The translations under genes and the position numbers were made by a program. Under the pieces are notes generated by a model, which saw only the letters and a program-made list of their open reading frames with translations, was not told the origin of the DNA and searched no databases. A DNA stretch of 64,000 bases from Desulfosporosinus fructosivorans. Lineage in GTDB: Bacteria > Bacillota > Desulfitobacteriia > Desulfitobacteriales > Desulfitobacteriaceae. Each line of letters opens with the position of its first letter. Position 1 is the stretch's first letter. The DNA is taken from positions 310,001 to 374,000 of the forward strand of contig NZ_SPQQ01000003.1 in the NCBI RefSeq assembly GCF_004766045.1, given 5' to 3'. Below, piece by piece: positions 1 to 7,597 of this stretch.

Positions 1-6
1 GCTATA

Positions 7-228
7 ATGATGATTGGTATAATCCTATTAATCTTTATTGCGTATTACATGTTTAGTTCATCGAATGCTGGAGGGTCATGCTGCGTGGGCCATCAATCTC
101 AGTCAAATAGCTCACTAGATATATTGAGTGAACGATATGCACGCGGTGAGATTCAAAGAGAGGAGTACCTTGAAAGGAAACAAGAGCTGTCTGGGCAAAA
201 GCAGCAAATATCTATTAAAAAAGAATAA
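7..228 (+). CDS. small membrane SHOCT-domain protein
   Basis: A 73-residue protein. Residues 2-17 form one hydrophobic segment, followed by a Ser/Gly/Cys-containing linker. The C-terminal ~30 residues carry the SHOCT pattern (DILSERYARGEI, then EYLERKQEL), a short helical module found at the ends of many small bacterial membrane proteins; its role is usually oligomerisation or tethering and is not firmly established. It lies 6 bases from the window edge, so its ribosome site and any earlier start cannot be seen. It is followed by a second SHOCT protein in the same direction with an almost identical terminal motif, suggesting a duplicated pair. No enzymatic function can be assigned. Confidence 0.75.
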   Translation: MMIGIILLIFIAYYMFSSSNAGGSCCVGHQSQSNSSLDILSERYARGEIQREEYLERKQELSGQKQQISIKKE

Positions 229-298
229 ATAGCGTTTACTTTATGGATGAATGGGAATATCTAAGGTTGAATATCAAAAATTTGAAGGAGGAATTTAT

Positions 299-559
299 AT
301 GATGGGTGGTTGGGGATATGGTGGATATGGAAGTGGCGGCTATGGGATGATGGGGATGGCGGGGATAGGAATGCAACTTATCTTAGGGATTGGGATTATT
401 TTACTGGCTATCTATCTATTTCGTCGCCATGCCTCGCACGTTCATACAGGAGGACTAAATAAGCACAGTGGAATGGACATCCTGCGAGAGCGGTATGCAC
501 GTGGTGAGATAGATTCCGCTGAGTATCAGAGTCGGAAAAGAGATCTAGAGGGTAAATGA
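299..559 (+). CDS. Met/Gly-rich membrane SHOCT-domain protein
   Basis: An 86-residue protein. The start is placed at the ATG at 299 because AAGGAGG at 285-291 sits 7 bases upstream; a longer reading from 251 has no ribosome site. Residues 1-25 are rich in Gly, Tyr and Met (MMGGWGYGG, then GYGMMGMAGIGM), residues ~24-42 form a transmembrane helix, and the end is a SHOCT motif (DILRERYARGEI). The Met-rich stretch resembles the Met-rich loop in the sensor kinase encoded next door on the other strand, so a link to copper or another soft metal is possible but is inference. It ends about 130 bases from the kinase in convergent orientation. Confidence 0.75.
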   Translation: MMGGWGYGGYGSGGYGMMGMAGIGMQLILGIGIILLAIYLFRRHASHVHTGGLNKHSGMDILRERYARGEIDSAEYQSRKRDLEGK

Positions 560-661
560 GTCTGTGATTGGGGCCATCATTGAGCACGTGTTTGTTAAGT
601 GTTTTGCCCGAGAGGGACAGATTTTTACCTGAATAGTTATCATACATTAAATGTTTGAAAG

Positions 662-698
662 AAAAAGTGGCCGAGGATCTAATCCTCAGTCACTTTTT
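662..698. terminator. bidirectional rho-independent terminator
   Basis: A 17-base arm at 662-678 pairs with 682-698, with one G-T wobble and one mismatch. It is flanked by A-runs on one side and T-runs on the other, so it can stop transcription from both converging units. The kinase stop codon on the minus strand lies within the stem. Confidence 0.8.
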
Positions 699-2075
699 CT
701 TTCTTGGAAGCTGGACGATGAATACAGTCTCATGCTCGACTTTACTCTGTACGGTGATCGTGCCTTGATGTAGATCTATAATCTGGCGGACCAGCGCAAG
801 ACCGATTCCTGTTCCCCCTGTCTCACGGGTCCGGGATTTGTCGGCACGGTAAAATCGCTCGAATATTAAAGGAAGATCTTCTTCAGAGATGCCTATACCA
901 GTATTGCTAATCTTAATTTCAGCGGATGTCGGAGTGCTTGTAAGGGCGACGGTAATCTGACCTCCTAAATTTGAGTACCTATAGGCATTATGCATCAAAT
1001 TATAGAATAGCCTAGTAAGAAGGTGCTCGTCCCCGGATGTTGTCACAGATTCTTCCGGAGCATTCCAAGTTAGAGTTAATTCCTTTTCCTGGATAAGAGG
1101 AAGAAGGCTACGCATAATTTTTTCAAGAAGATGCCTTATGTCCACAGGCTCAAGCTTTAGCTGTAATCCACCGATTTCAGCCACATTTAAGTCTTTTAGA
1201 TCGCTGGACAAGTCAACTAGACGGTTGATTTCCTCATGAATAGAGGCGAGATTTTCCTGATTTGCAGGAAGAACGCCGTCTTGAAAAGCTTCAATATAAC
1301 TTTTGATCGAGGTCAAGGGAGTGCGCAGTTCGTGGGCGATGTCGGCAGTAAACTGTTTGCGGAGGGTTTCTTGGCGATTTAAATTGTCTGCCATCGCATT
1401 AAAAGCATTTGCAAGTAGTCTTACCTCGTCTTTGGAGCGAACGGAAACACGCTCGTCAAGGTGGCCATGCCCAATACGATTGGCTGCTTGCGTTAATCGT
1501 CTGAGTGGAGCGACGAGTTGGCGGCTTGTAAAGAAACTGAGGATAATTCCAAAAAGAAGCGCCAATCCTCCAGCGAAGAGTAGTGAACGGAAAACTGTAG
1601 ATTGGAAGCGGACATCTTGGGGATTGAGGATCTGTGCGGTTGCAGGGTAGCGAACTTCTGCAGTGGCTATAGTCCCTAGAGGTCCCGACACAGTATATTT
1701 TTTTGTTTTCCAACTTGTTGTGGAATTCGAGGACATTCCCATCATACCCATTTCGGCATTTCCGTGCATCATGTCTTCCATAGTGTTGCTTAACGTAGCG
1801 ATAAGTTTACCGGTTGGATCTGTCAAAGTAACAACTGTGCCCATAGGGAGGGCGTGGGAAACTTCGTTCAAAGACGTAGAATCCCAAGTCCCCTTAGTCT
1901 GATAAAGGGCACTCAGACGAGAAGGCAACTGTTCTAACGTTGCCTCATTCGCCTGGGTTAAATAATCACTAAACTGTTGTTTGAATACGAAATTCACGGC
2001 AAGCATGCTTAAGGTTAAAGTAATAACCGCGATGATCAGAGTGGAAAGAAACAATTTCGTACGCATCTTATCCAC
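690..2075 (-). CDS. HAMP sensor histidine kinase with Met-rich external loop
   Basis: A 461-residue membrane kinase of the BaeS/CpxA-like type. It has a transmembrane helix at ~7-30, an extracytoplasmic sensor at ~31-162, a second helix at ~164-184 and a HAMP domain at ~185-237. The HisKA motif has the phospho-acceptor His248 (ADIAHELRTPLTS), and the HATPase domain shows the N box (NLMHNAYRY) and the G boxes (GIGI, GGTGIGLAL). The sensor carries a Met-rich stretch at residues 99-114 (METMM-like, then EMGMMGM), which suggests copper or silver sensing, but no ligand is proven. Its GTG start overlaps the end of the response-regulator gene by 8 bases; an ATG at 2066 is an equally possible start. 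It would phosphorylate the regulator encoded just upstream. Confidence 0.9.
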   Translation of the reverse strand: MDKMRTKLFLSTLIIAVITLTLSMLAVNFVFKQQFSDYLTQANEATLEQLPSRLSALYQTKGTWDSTSLNEVSHALPMGTVVTLTDPTGKLIATLSNTMEDMMHGNAEMGMMGMSSNSTTSWKTKKYTVSGPLGTIATAEVRYPATAQILNPQDVRFQSTVFRSLLFAGGLALLFGIILSFFTSRQLVAPLRRLTQAANRIGHGHLDERVSVRSKDEVRLLANAFNAMADNLNRQETLRKQFTADIAHELRTPLTSIKSYIEAFQDGVLPANQENLASIHEEINRLVDLSSDLKDLNVAEIGGLQLKLEPVDIRHLLEKIMRSLLPLIQEKELTLTWNAPEESVTTSGDEHLLTRLFYNLMHNAYRYSNLGGQITVALTSTPTSAEIKISNTGIGISEEDLPLIFERFYRADKSRTRETGGTGIGLALVRQIIDLHQGTITVQSKVEHETVFIVQLPRKKK

Positions 2076-2760
2076 CCGCCCTTGGATTAAACTTGTAGCC
2101 GATGCCGTAAACAGTCAAAATTAGTTGTGGATCGCTGGGAGTCGTTTCGAGCTTTTGCCTAATCTTTTTAATATGGGCATCAATAACACGGTCATCTCCA
2201 TCGAAGTCGTGCCCTTGAACAATTTCTACCAACTGACCTCGAGATAACACTCGTCCAGGATGTTTCGCTAGGGCTCCAAGGATCTTAAACTCTGTTGGAG
2301 TTAACGAGACCTCTTGATCGTTAAGCCGGATTTCATGCTGGAGGTTATCGATGGTAAGTCCATTATCATAGGAAATTACGTCAGCAAGGGGCGCAGCTTC
2401 GTTATTAGTTCGTCGGAGAACGGCCCGAACACGGGCAACCACTTCACGAGGGCTAAAAGGTTTTGTAATATAATCATCGGCACCGATACTTAAGCCTTGG
2501 ATGCGGTCCTCTTCTTCAACCTTAGCTGTGAGCATAATAATAGGGACGGAGGATATTTTGCGGATCTCGCGGCACATCTCTGTTCCAGACAGGCCAGGGA
2601 GCATTAAGTCAAGGATAAGTAAGTCAAAAGGATTTTCTTTAAACATGGTTAAAGCGATTAGGCCGTTGATGGCCGTACTTACCTGAAATCCTTCCTGCTG
2701 AAGATAAGCTTTGAGTACGGTAGTAATTTTTTTTTCATCATCAACTAATAAAATCCTCAT
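2068..2760 (-). CDS. OmpR/PhoB-family response regulator
   Basis: A 230-residue cytoplasmic regulator. The receiver domain occupies ~1-115 with the acidic pocket at D7/D8 and phospho-acceptor Asp51 (LILDLMLPG); the conserved Lys is in YITKPF. A winged-helix DNA-binding domain occupies ~130-226 (LTPTEFKILGAL, then RVIDAHIKKIRQKL). It is translationally coupled to the downstream sensor kinase. Its targets are unknown; the SHOCT genes that converge on it and the FtsX/DUF2318 set are candidates by position only. Confidence 0.93.
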   Translation of the reverse strand: MRILLVDDEKKITTVLKAYLQQEGFQVSTAINGLIALTMFKENPFDLLILDLMLPGLSGTEMCREIRKISSVPIIMLTAKVEEEDRIQGLSIGADDYITKPFSPREVVARVRAVLRRTNNEAAPLADVISYDNGLTIDNLQHEIRLNDQEVSLTPTEFKILGALAKHPGRVLSRGQLVEIVQGHDFDGDDRVIDAHIKKIRQKLETTPSDPQLILTVYGIGYKFNPRAGG

Positions 2761-2841
2761 GGATGGACTCCTCTCGCTGACCTCGATCCCGTAAGTCAGA
2801 TTTTCTTTAATTTTTCATAAACCAATTCGCAGGTAGAAGGA

Positions 2842-2862
2842 GTAGAATTCCCGCAATTCTAC
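2842..2862. repeat. perfect hairpin in intergenic region
   Basis: GTAGAATT, a five-base loop (CCCGC) and AATTCTAC form a perfect 8-bp stem. It lies upstream of the response-regulator gene and next to a copy of the dispersed extragenic repeat. Its function is unknown. Confidence 0.5.
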
Positions 2863-2907
2863 ACCCCGATGTGTCGAAAACCTCGCTAAGGCTTTACCTA
2901 AGGGATA

Positions 2908-2960
2908 GTGAACTCGTCCCACTGAAGCAGAGTATTGGAGTGCCATTTGTAGAAGGCGGG
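2908..2960 (+). repeat. dispersed extragenic repeat, copy A
   Basis: Contains GAACTCGTCCCACTGAAGC followed by AGAGTATTGGAGTGCCA. Related stretches occur at 47883 and, inverted, at 58305 and 16213, always between genes. A 60-codon reading frame across it (2871-3053) has no ribosome site and is not taken as a gene. Confidence 0.5.
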
Positions 2961-3067
2961 AATCATCAAGATTGGATCAAAGGGACAATTGGCGCATTGT
3001 TCTCTATCAAACGAAGAAAAAATACTTTTAGAGAGGCCCCGAGATTAAAATAAGTCTATAAATTTAC

Positions 3068-3095
3068 TTGACATTTATAATAATTATAATATAAT
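3068..3095 (+). promoter_or_regulatory. sigma-A promoter with perfect PerR box
   Basis: TTGACA (3068-3073) and TATAAT (3090-3095) are separated by 16 bases. Filling the spacer at 3075-3089 is TTATAATAATTATAA, a complete match to the PerR operator TTATAATnATTATAA described in Bacillus subtilis. A repressor bound there would cover the polymerase site. The next gene downstream is the 44-residue membrane peptide at 3301, about 200 bases away, so the transcript has a long leader or itself acts as RNA. The region is AT-rich, which raises the chance of coincidence, but the position between -35 and -10 argues for a real operator. Confidence 0.7.
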
Positions 3096-3300
3096 AAATA
3101 ATATAAAAAGATTTTAGATAAGCTTGCAAGTTCTTAAAAAGAGAGAATAGGGCAAAATTTTATATCAGTTATATGATCTATGTCACGATAAGTTTGAACA
3201 GGATTTGGTATAGTTTGAAACAGGATGTTATAAAACCTGACTCCTAAGGAATTTGTAGTAGGTCTATATGGAAAATATATTATTGGGAGGAGGAGTCTAT

Positions 3301-3435
3301 ATGGAAGGGCTAGATTTATTGGTAACATCCATTTGTTTCTCTATATTGGGTTATGTATTATGTTACCTTACTCTTTCAAGTAATAATAAACTCAGAACGC
3401 ATAATGATAACTCTGAAGAATCAATGGAAGGATAA
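3301..3435 (+). CDS. 44-residue single-pass membrane peptide, candidate PerR target
   Basis: A short reading frame with a very strong ribosome site (GGGAGGAGGAG at 3286-3296) just before the ATG. It encodes a hydrophobic helix at residues 4-27 (begins GLDLLVTSICFS) and a charged tail rich in Asn, Asp and Glu. It follows the only clear sigma-A promoter in this interval, which contains a perfect PerR box, and converges on the FtsX-type permease gene. No family is recognised. The peptide might assist metal transport or peroxide defence, but that is only inferred from the promoter. Confidence 0.55.
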   Translation: MEGLDLLVTSICFSILGYVLCYLTLSSNNKLRTHNDNSEESMEG

Positions 3436-3533
3436 TAATATCCTTTTAATGGTTACGAACCTGTTCGTACAAAGAAGTATAAACCTAACGCTATAAGTAT
3501 GCAGGGACTTAGACTGGTCAATAATCCCCTAAG

Positions 3534-4670
3534 CTAAATATAGGAAAGTGCATCTAAGGGATCTAACCTAATGGCCTGCTTAGCTGGGAAAACTATAGAG
3601 ACAACCCCGATTAGGACAGAGGCGCTAACTGCAACTAAGGCCATTAAGGGGTGAAATTGAAACGCAACAGTTTTTTGGAAAGCAATGGGACCGAGTAAAG
3701 TGGGGGCGAATTCACCCAAAAGATAGCCGAGAACCCCTCCTGCAAAGCTAACCAAGGCAATTTCGCGAATTAGAATTGTTAGAATATGGCGACGGCGAAA
3801 ACCGATCGCTCGGAAGACTCCGATTTCGGCAACCCTGTCATTAATGTTACCCATTGTCGTAACGAACACAATCAAAACACCAATAATGCCTAAGAGAGAG
3901 GAGGCTATTAGGGAGAAACTTGAAAAGCGATCGATACTTTCTTTGTTACCCTGAACCAGTTGGGATATTTCAGCGACTTTGGCCTCAGGTAAAAGTTCCC
4001 TTAAATAGGCCGCTGCTCGCTCGGGTTGAGCTGTATTAAGTTCAATCATAGACCAAGAGTCTTGTCCGGTTATTAGTTGGGACGTCTCAAAATTCGAAAA
4101 TACTCCATTGTCCTCTGAGCCACCTGTTTCCTGCATCACTCCGACAACGGGGTATTTCTGGTGATCGAGTTCTAAAGTACTCCCAACAACAAGATTATCT
4201 TGGCGTGCAAGATCTGCACCGATAATAACTTCTCGGTCATTGGGCAGTTGTCCTTTAATATGCCACCATGGTTTCATTTTTAATTCGCTGGGAAAGTCTA
4301 CGCCGATGATAAGGTAACGTGTATTAATCCCGGCGACAGAACCAATCATTTTAGGCGCGATTCCGCCGATTATAAGATCTTGAGTCATTTGAATTTTAGT
4401 TAATACGTCATAATTCAAATGTTTGATTTCGTAATCAACTCCAGGAACAGAGAGCCCGCCATAGCTGAGTGTGAAATGTTCGGATTTTGGGGTAATGACG
4501 ACGTTGGCACCATATTGGGTTAAACTTTTTTGTAAATCGTCTTGCATACTTTTGGACAGCGTATTCAACGTGACGGTTAAGCCGACTACCAATAGGAACG
4601 TTAGAAATATAAAGGTCGTCTTCCCAATACGTCGGCGTAAATTTTGGATAGCGATATCTGTTAGTGTCAT
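3534..4670 (-). CDS. FtsX/MacB-type ABC permease (second)
   Basis: A 378-residue permease. The start is placed at the ATG at 4670 because AGGAGG lies at 4677-4682, 6 bases upstream. The protein begins MTLTDIAIQNLRRR, has one transmembrane helix at ~17-38, a large extracytoplasmic MacB-like domain (~40-240) and three C-terminal helices with the family signature VAEIGVFRAIGFRRRHI; it ends with SIVFPAKQAIRLDPLDAL. It is about one-third identical by eye to the neighbouring permease, with which it should form a heterodimer served by the ATPase at 6065. In the Campylobacter P19 iron locus two FtsX-type permeases (Cj1661, Cj1662) accompany a DUF2318 protein in the same way. A 218-base gap separates the two permease genes. 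Confidence 0.85.
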   Translation of the reverse strand: MTLTDIAIQNLRRRIGKTTFIFLTFLLVVGLTVTLNTLSKSMQDDLQKSLTQYGANVVITPKSEHFTLSYGGLSVPGVDYEIKHLNYDVLTKIQMTQDLIIGGIAPKMIGSVAGINTRYLIIGVDFPSELKMKPWWHIKGQLPNDREVIIGADLARQDNLVVGSTLELDHQKYPVVGVMQETGGSEDNGVFSNFETSQLITGQDSWSMIELNTAQPERAAAYLRELLPEAKVAEISQLVQGNKESIDRFSSFSLIASSLLGIIGVLIVFVTTMGNINDRVAEIGVFRAIGFRRRHILTILIREIALVSFAGGVLGYLLGEFAPTLLGPIAFQKTVAFQFHPLMALVAVSASVLIGVVSIVFPAKQAIRLDPLDALSYI

Positions 4671-4888
4671 AAAGTACCTCCTAATCGAAGTTCGATGTAC
4701 GACTTTCAAACTTCACGCCCCGAATCTCGCATATCTCGTGCATCATGCTTAAAACCATGAGCTTATGATCCGGCCAATCTGACCTCTATTTATCGTGTCT
4801 CAAAGCACGACCAGATCTCAGATATCCGCGCATCGCTCATCATATATCAAATTACGATCCATCTCTGGTCTGATCCCAGGCTCTGACA
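4671..4888. other. gap between the two permease genes
   Basis: No reading frame with a ribosome site. GACCAGA near 4808 and TCTGGTC near 4865 could pair into a long-range 7-bp stem. No terminator or promoter with convincing boxes is visible, so the two permease genes are probably co-transcribed. Confidence 0.4.
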
Positions 4889-6052
4889 TCACATGTAGCG
4901 CAGAGATTCTGTCGGGTCAAGTCTAGCTGCTTGCCAAGCAGGATTAAGACTTGCGATTAGGCTTATTAATAGAGAGGCAAGTATTGCATAGACGAGCAAA
5001 TTAAATTGCCAAGGGATATGAACTTGGGTCTTGACTAAAAGGGATCCGTACTGAACGGCTGCACCCATCCCAAGTAAGTAACCCAATAGACCACCCAAAC
5101 TGCTTAATAAGCCCGCCTCAGTCAGAATGATCCGGATGATGTGGCGTTTCCGGAATCCGATTGCCCTTAGGATACCAATTTCCCGAGTCCGCTCCGCTAC
5201 AGAGGATTTCATAGTCATCGTTATCACAAGACTACTGGCTAGAAAGAGTATCAAAGAAACGATTCGGGCAAATAGGTTGAACCGATTGACGGTGTCATCC
5301 CGAGATTCCAGAGTCGATTTGAGAGCAGTAACTTTGGTACCCGGAAGTTTGGCACTTAACTGTTGGGTGACTTCTTCAATTGGGCAGGTATAACACAACG
5401 CAGCAGTTTCTATGAGGCTGATGGCATTGGGGCGGTTAGCCAGTTTCTGGAGCACAGTTAAGTCCATGAAAATGGCCTGGTCATTTTCCACCGACCCAGT
5501 AGGTTGGATGATCCCTGCCACCTTAAAATTTTGTTCTTTGATCGTAATCGTTTGCTTAGTGGTAAGGCCTAGGGAACGAGCAACGTCACTGCCTAAGATT
5601 ACTTCGTTTGCTAATGGAATTTGGTTCTTGGTGAGACCATCCAGTTTCCACCACTTTTTAAGATGCAATTCCTGTGGGAAATCCACCCCGAGTAATAAAA
5701 TAGTTTGTCCATTGATTTTAGTATCTACCAAAAGTTTAGGGGCAATTGTAGCCAAAGTCTCCTTATTCTTAATCGTCTTCATAAGCGGAATAAGAGACAT
5801 GTTGAGTTCTTTGACCTGAGTTGGAGCTTCAACTGTTATCCCGCCAAAGGTCATCGCTACACCTGTATCAGGAAGGATGAGGATATTAGAACCGAATTGA
5901 TCAAGTTTATTGGCGACATCTTCTTTCATGGCTTGGGTTGTCGTAAAGAGGAAGATAATTGAAGCGACCCCGATGACGACACTGAGAACCAATAGAGCAG
6001 AGCGCATTTTACGGCGACGTAGATTTTGAAGCGCTATATCGGTTAAACGCAT
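4889..6052 (-). CDS. FtsX/MacB-type ABC permease (first)
   Basis: A 387-residue permease starting MRLTDIALQNLRRRKMRSAL. It has an N-terminal membrane helix at ~17-38, an extracytoplasmic MacB-like domain to ~265 and three C-terminal helices containing TREIGILRAIGFRKRHI and ending with LNPAWQAARLDPTESL. The external domain contains a Cys-x2-Cys pair (CYTC, around residue 210) that the sister permease lacks and that could bind metal or be redox-active. It lies 12 bases downstream of the ATPase gene. MacB-type systems move substrates across or out of the membrane by mechanotransmission; in P19-type loci they are thought to help with iron delivery. Confidence 0.87.
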   Translation of the reverse strand: MRLTDIALQNLRRRKMRSALLVLSVVIGVASIIFLFTTTQAMKEDVANKLDQFGSNILILPDTGVAMTFGGITVEAPTQVKELNMSLIPLMKTIKNKETLATIAPKLLVDTKINGQTILLLGVDFPQELHLKKWWKLDGLTKNQIPLANEVILGSDVARSLGLTTKQTITIKEQNFKVAGIIQPTGSVENDQAIFMDLTVLQKLANRPNAISLIETAALCYTCPIEEVTQQLSAKLPGTKVTALKSTLESRDDTVNRFNLFARIVSLILFLASSLVITMTMKSSVAERTREIGILRAIGFRKRHIIRIILTEAGLLSSLGGLLGYLLGMGAAVQYGSLLVKTQVHIPWQFNLLVYAILASLLISLIASLNPAWQAARLDPTESLRYM

Positions 6053-6064
6053 GTATTTTCCCCC

Positions 6065-6748
6065 TTAGGCCTCTTCAGGAATTGGAACCAAAACTCCATC
6101 ATGGATGTAAACTGAGCGGGAGACCCAATTGAGATTTTCTTGGTTATGAGTCACCATTATAATGGTCAAGCCACTTTGGTTAAGGGTCTGAAATAGTTCC
6201 AACAGTTCCCTTGCAGTTTTAGAGTCTAGACTGCCCGTGGGCTCATCGGCAAAGATAATAGCGGGCTCGTTAACGATCGCTCGAGCAATGGCTACTCGAT
6301 TTTGCTCGCCGCCAGATAACTGATTGGGCAATCGGAAAGCTTTGGTACCTAGACCCACTTTTTCGAGCACAGTTTGAGCCATAACTCGTTGTTCTTTACC
6401 AGGGAGGGAAGTTATTGCCAGAGGGAGCATGACGTTTTCCAGGGCTGTAAGATAGGGGATTAATTGATATTGTTGAAAAACAAAGCCAACGTACTCATGG
6501 CGGAAATCGGCTAACCGTTCAGAATCTAAGGCATAAACATCAATATCATCGGTGATTAGTTTACCAGAGGTAGGCGGATTTAACCCACCCAGAACGCTAA
6601 GTAAGGTGCTTTTTCCAGAACCGGAAGGACCCATTAAGGCTAGGAATTCCCCTTCAGATATTTCTAGACTAACATTTTTCAAGGCTTCGACAACCCCGTC
6701 CCCACCTTTGTAAGTTTTGGTGACCGCACAGACTCTTATTAAAGACAT
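6065..6748 (-). CDS. LolD/MacB-type ABC transporter ATPase
   Basis: A 227-residue ATPase with Walker A ([11 protein letters not shown], ~40-50), the signature [15 protein letters not shown] (~143), Walker B with catalytic Glu ([12 protein letters not shown]) and the switch His (VTHNQENL). It is of the MacB/LolD class that partners FtsX-type permeases, two of which follow. The Cj1663 ATPase of the P19 iron locus occupies the same relative place. The ribosome site is AGGAGG just upstream of the ATG. Confidence 0.92.
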   Translation of the reverse strand: MSLIRVCAVTKTYKGGDGVVEALKNVSLEISEGEFLALMGPSGSGKSTLLSVLGGLNPPTSGKLITDDIDVYALDSERLADFRHEYVGFVFQQYQLIPYLTALENVMLPLAITSLPGKEQRVMAQTVLEKVGLGTKAFRLPNQLSGGEQNRVAIARAIVNEPAIIFADEPTGSLDSKTARELLELFQTLNQSGLTIIMVTHNQENLNWVSRSVYIHDGVLVPIPEEA

Positions 6749-6805
6749 AGAGTAATTCCTCCTAAAATCGCAAGAACTATAAGGACGTTGAATTTGGTTA
6801 GAATG

Positions 6806-6832
6806 AACGCACCCGTAAGAACGAGTGCGTTT
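6806..6832. terminator. hairpin after DUF2318 gene
   Basis: AACGCAC (6806-6812) pairs with GTGCGTT (6826-6832). The T-run is on the plus strand only (GTGCGTTTTAA). It may act as a weak attenuator between the DUF2318 gene and the ATPase gene. Confidence 0.4.
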
Positions 6833-6867
6833 TAATTAACTGTTTAAATGACCCAGGCTTTTGAGAA

Positions 6868-7455
6868 TTAAACTCTAGGAGCCCAGGCATCGAGCACAGA
6901 TTGAGGAATTTCCAGATTGTCCCCGTTTAGAGAGTAGGTCAGAGCCTCCGGCGGATAGGTTTGACAACCGCCACTTATTCCTTTGAGTGTTTGAAGATCC
7001 CAGACGGTTCCGCAGACGTTGCAAACTAATTTATTACCGGTAATATGAAAAGTCTCGCCCTTGCATGGCTCGCAAAAGCTCACTGCCACCATGACTTTAC
7101 CATCAGGTTGTATAAAGGCTGTTAAGGGAATTCTTTTGCCGTTTGCTTTATATTCTGTCCAAATAAATTTCTTCTCTTTCACACTACTTAGAGTTGTAAC
7201 AATTGCCTTCCCATTTTCAACCTTGCTCTCGACAATTGTTTGCTCTAGTTTATCGTTAGGGCTATAATCCACTTTTTGTCCAGCATTGGCAGGCGTATTG
7301 ACCGAGGTGCTAGGATTATTAGTATTACCAAATGCCAAATAGGAAGCAATAACAAGGATGACCGCTACAATGCCTACAGTGCTGAAGAGCACTGCTTTAT
7401 TACTTTTCTTTGCTTGAGTAAATTTTTGATTTTTATCTGATAAGTTATTTTTCAA
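6868..7455 (-). CDS. DUF2318 membrane-anchored Cys-rich protein (P19-locus type)
   Basis: A 195-residue protein with a membrane anchor at ~21-43 and an extracytoplasmic domain. The domain holds two Cys-x2-Cys pairs: C128/C131 (FCEPCKG) and C145/C148 (VCNVCGTVWDL), plus C164 in SGGCQTYPPEALTY. This is the DUF2318 pattern; the family often accompanies FtsX-type permeases and iron-uptake proteins (Cj1660 in the Campylobacter P19 locus), and the Cys set probably binds a metal or Fe-S centre. Here it is followed by the ATPase and two permeases, but no P19 or FTR1 gene is present in the window. The homology call is from motif recognition. Confidence 0.82.
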   Translation of the reverse strand: MKNNLSDKNQKFTQAKKSNKAVLFSTVGIVAVILVIASYLAFGNTNNPSTSVNTPANAGQKVDYSPNDKLEQTIVESKVENGKAIVTTLSSVKEKKFIWTEYKANGKRIPLTAFIQPDGKVMVAVSFCEPCKGETFHITGNKLVCNVCGTVWDLQTLKGISGGCQTYPPEALTYSLNGDNLEIPQSVLDAWAPRV

Positions 7456-7597
7456 ATGTATATCCCCCTATTTTATATAATCAAAGAGCAACAAGCCAAT
7501 TATAGGGCTGTTAATCAGGTTTTTATACAGGAATATTTTAGATATATCATATCATATAGGATTTATAGCTTGCTTACGTGCGTACCATTCGTTGCTG

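Noticed and set aside
2871..3053. 60-codon plus-strand frame
   Set aside because: No ribosome site, crosses a dispersed repeat, no resemblance to a protein family.
3451..3470. Palindrome TACGAAC-CT-GTTCGTA, similar to a LexA box
   Set aside because: The spacing between GAAC and GTTC is two bases, not the four of the Firmicute LexA operator, and it lies after the small gene, not before a DNA-repair gene.
7541..7558. GATATATCATATCATA upstream of the DUF2318 gene as a Fur box
   Set aside because: Matches the Fur consensus poorly compared with the clear boxes at 29194, 35852, 37556 and 38115; AT-rich coincidence is likely.
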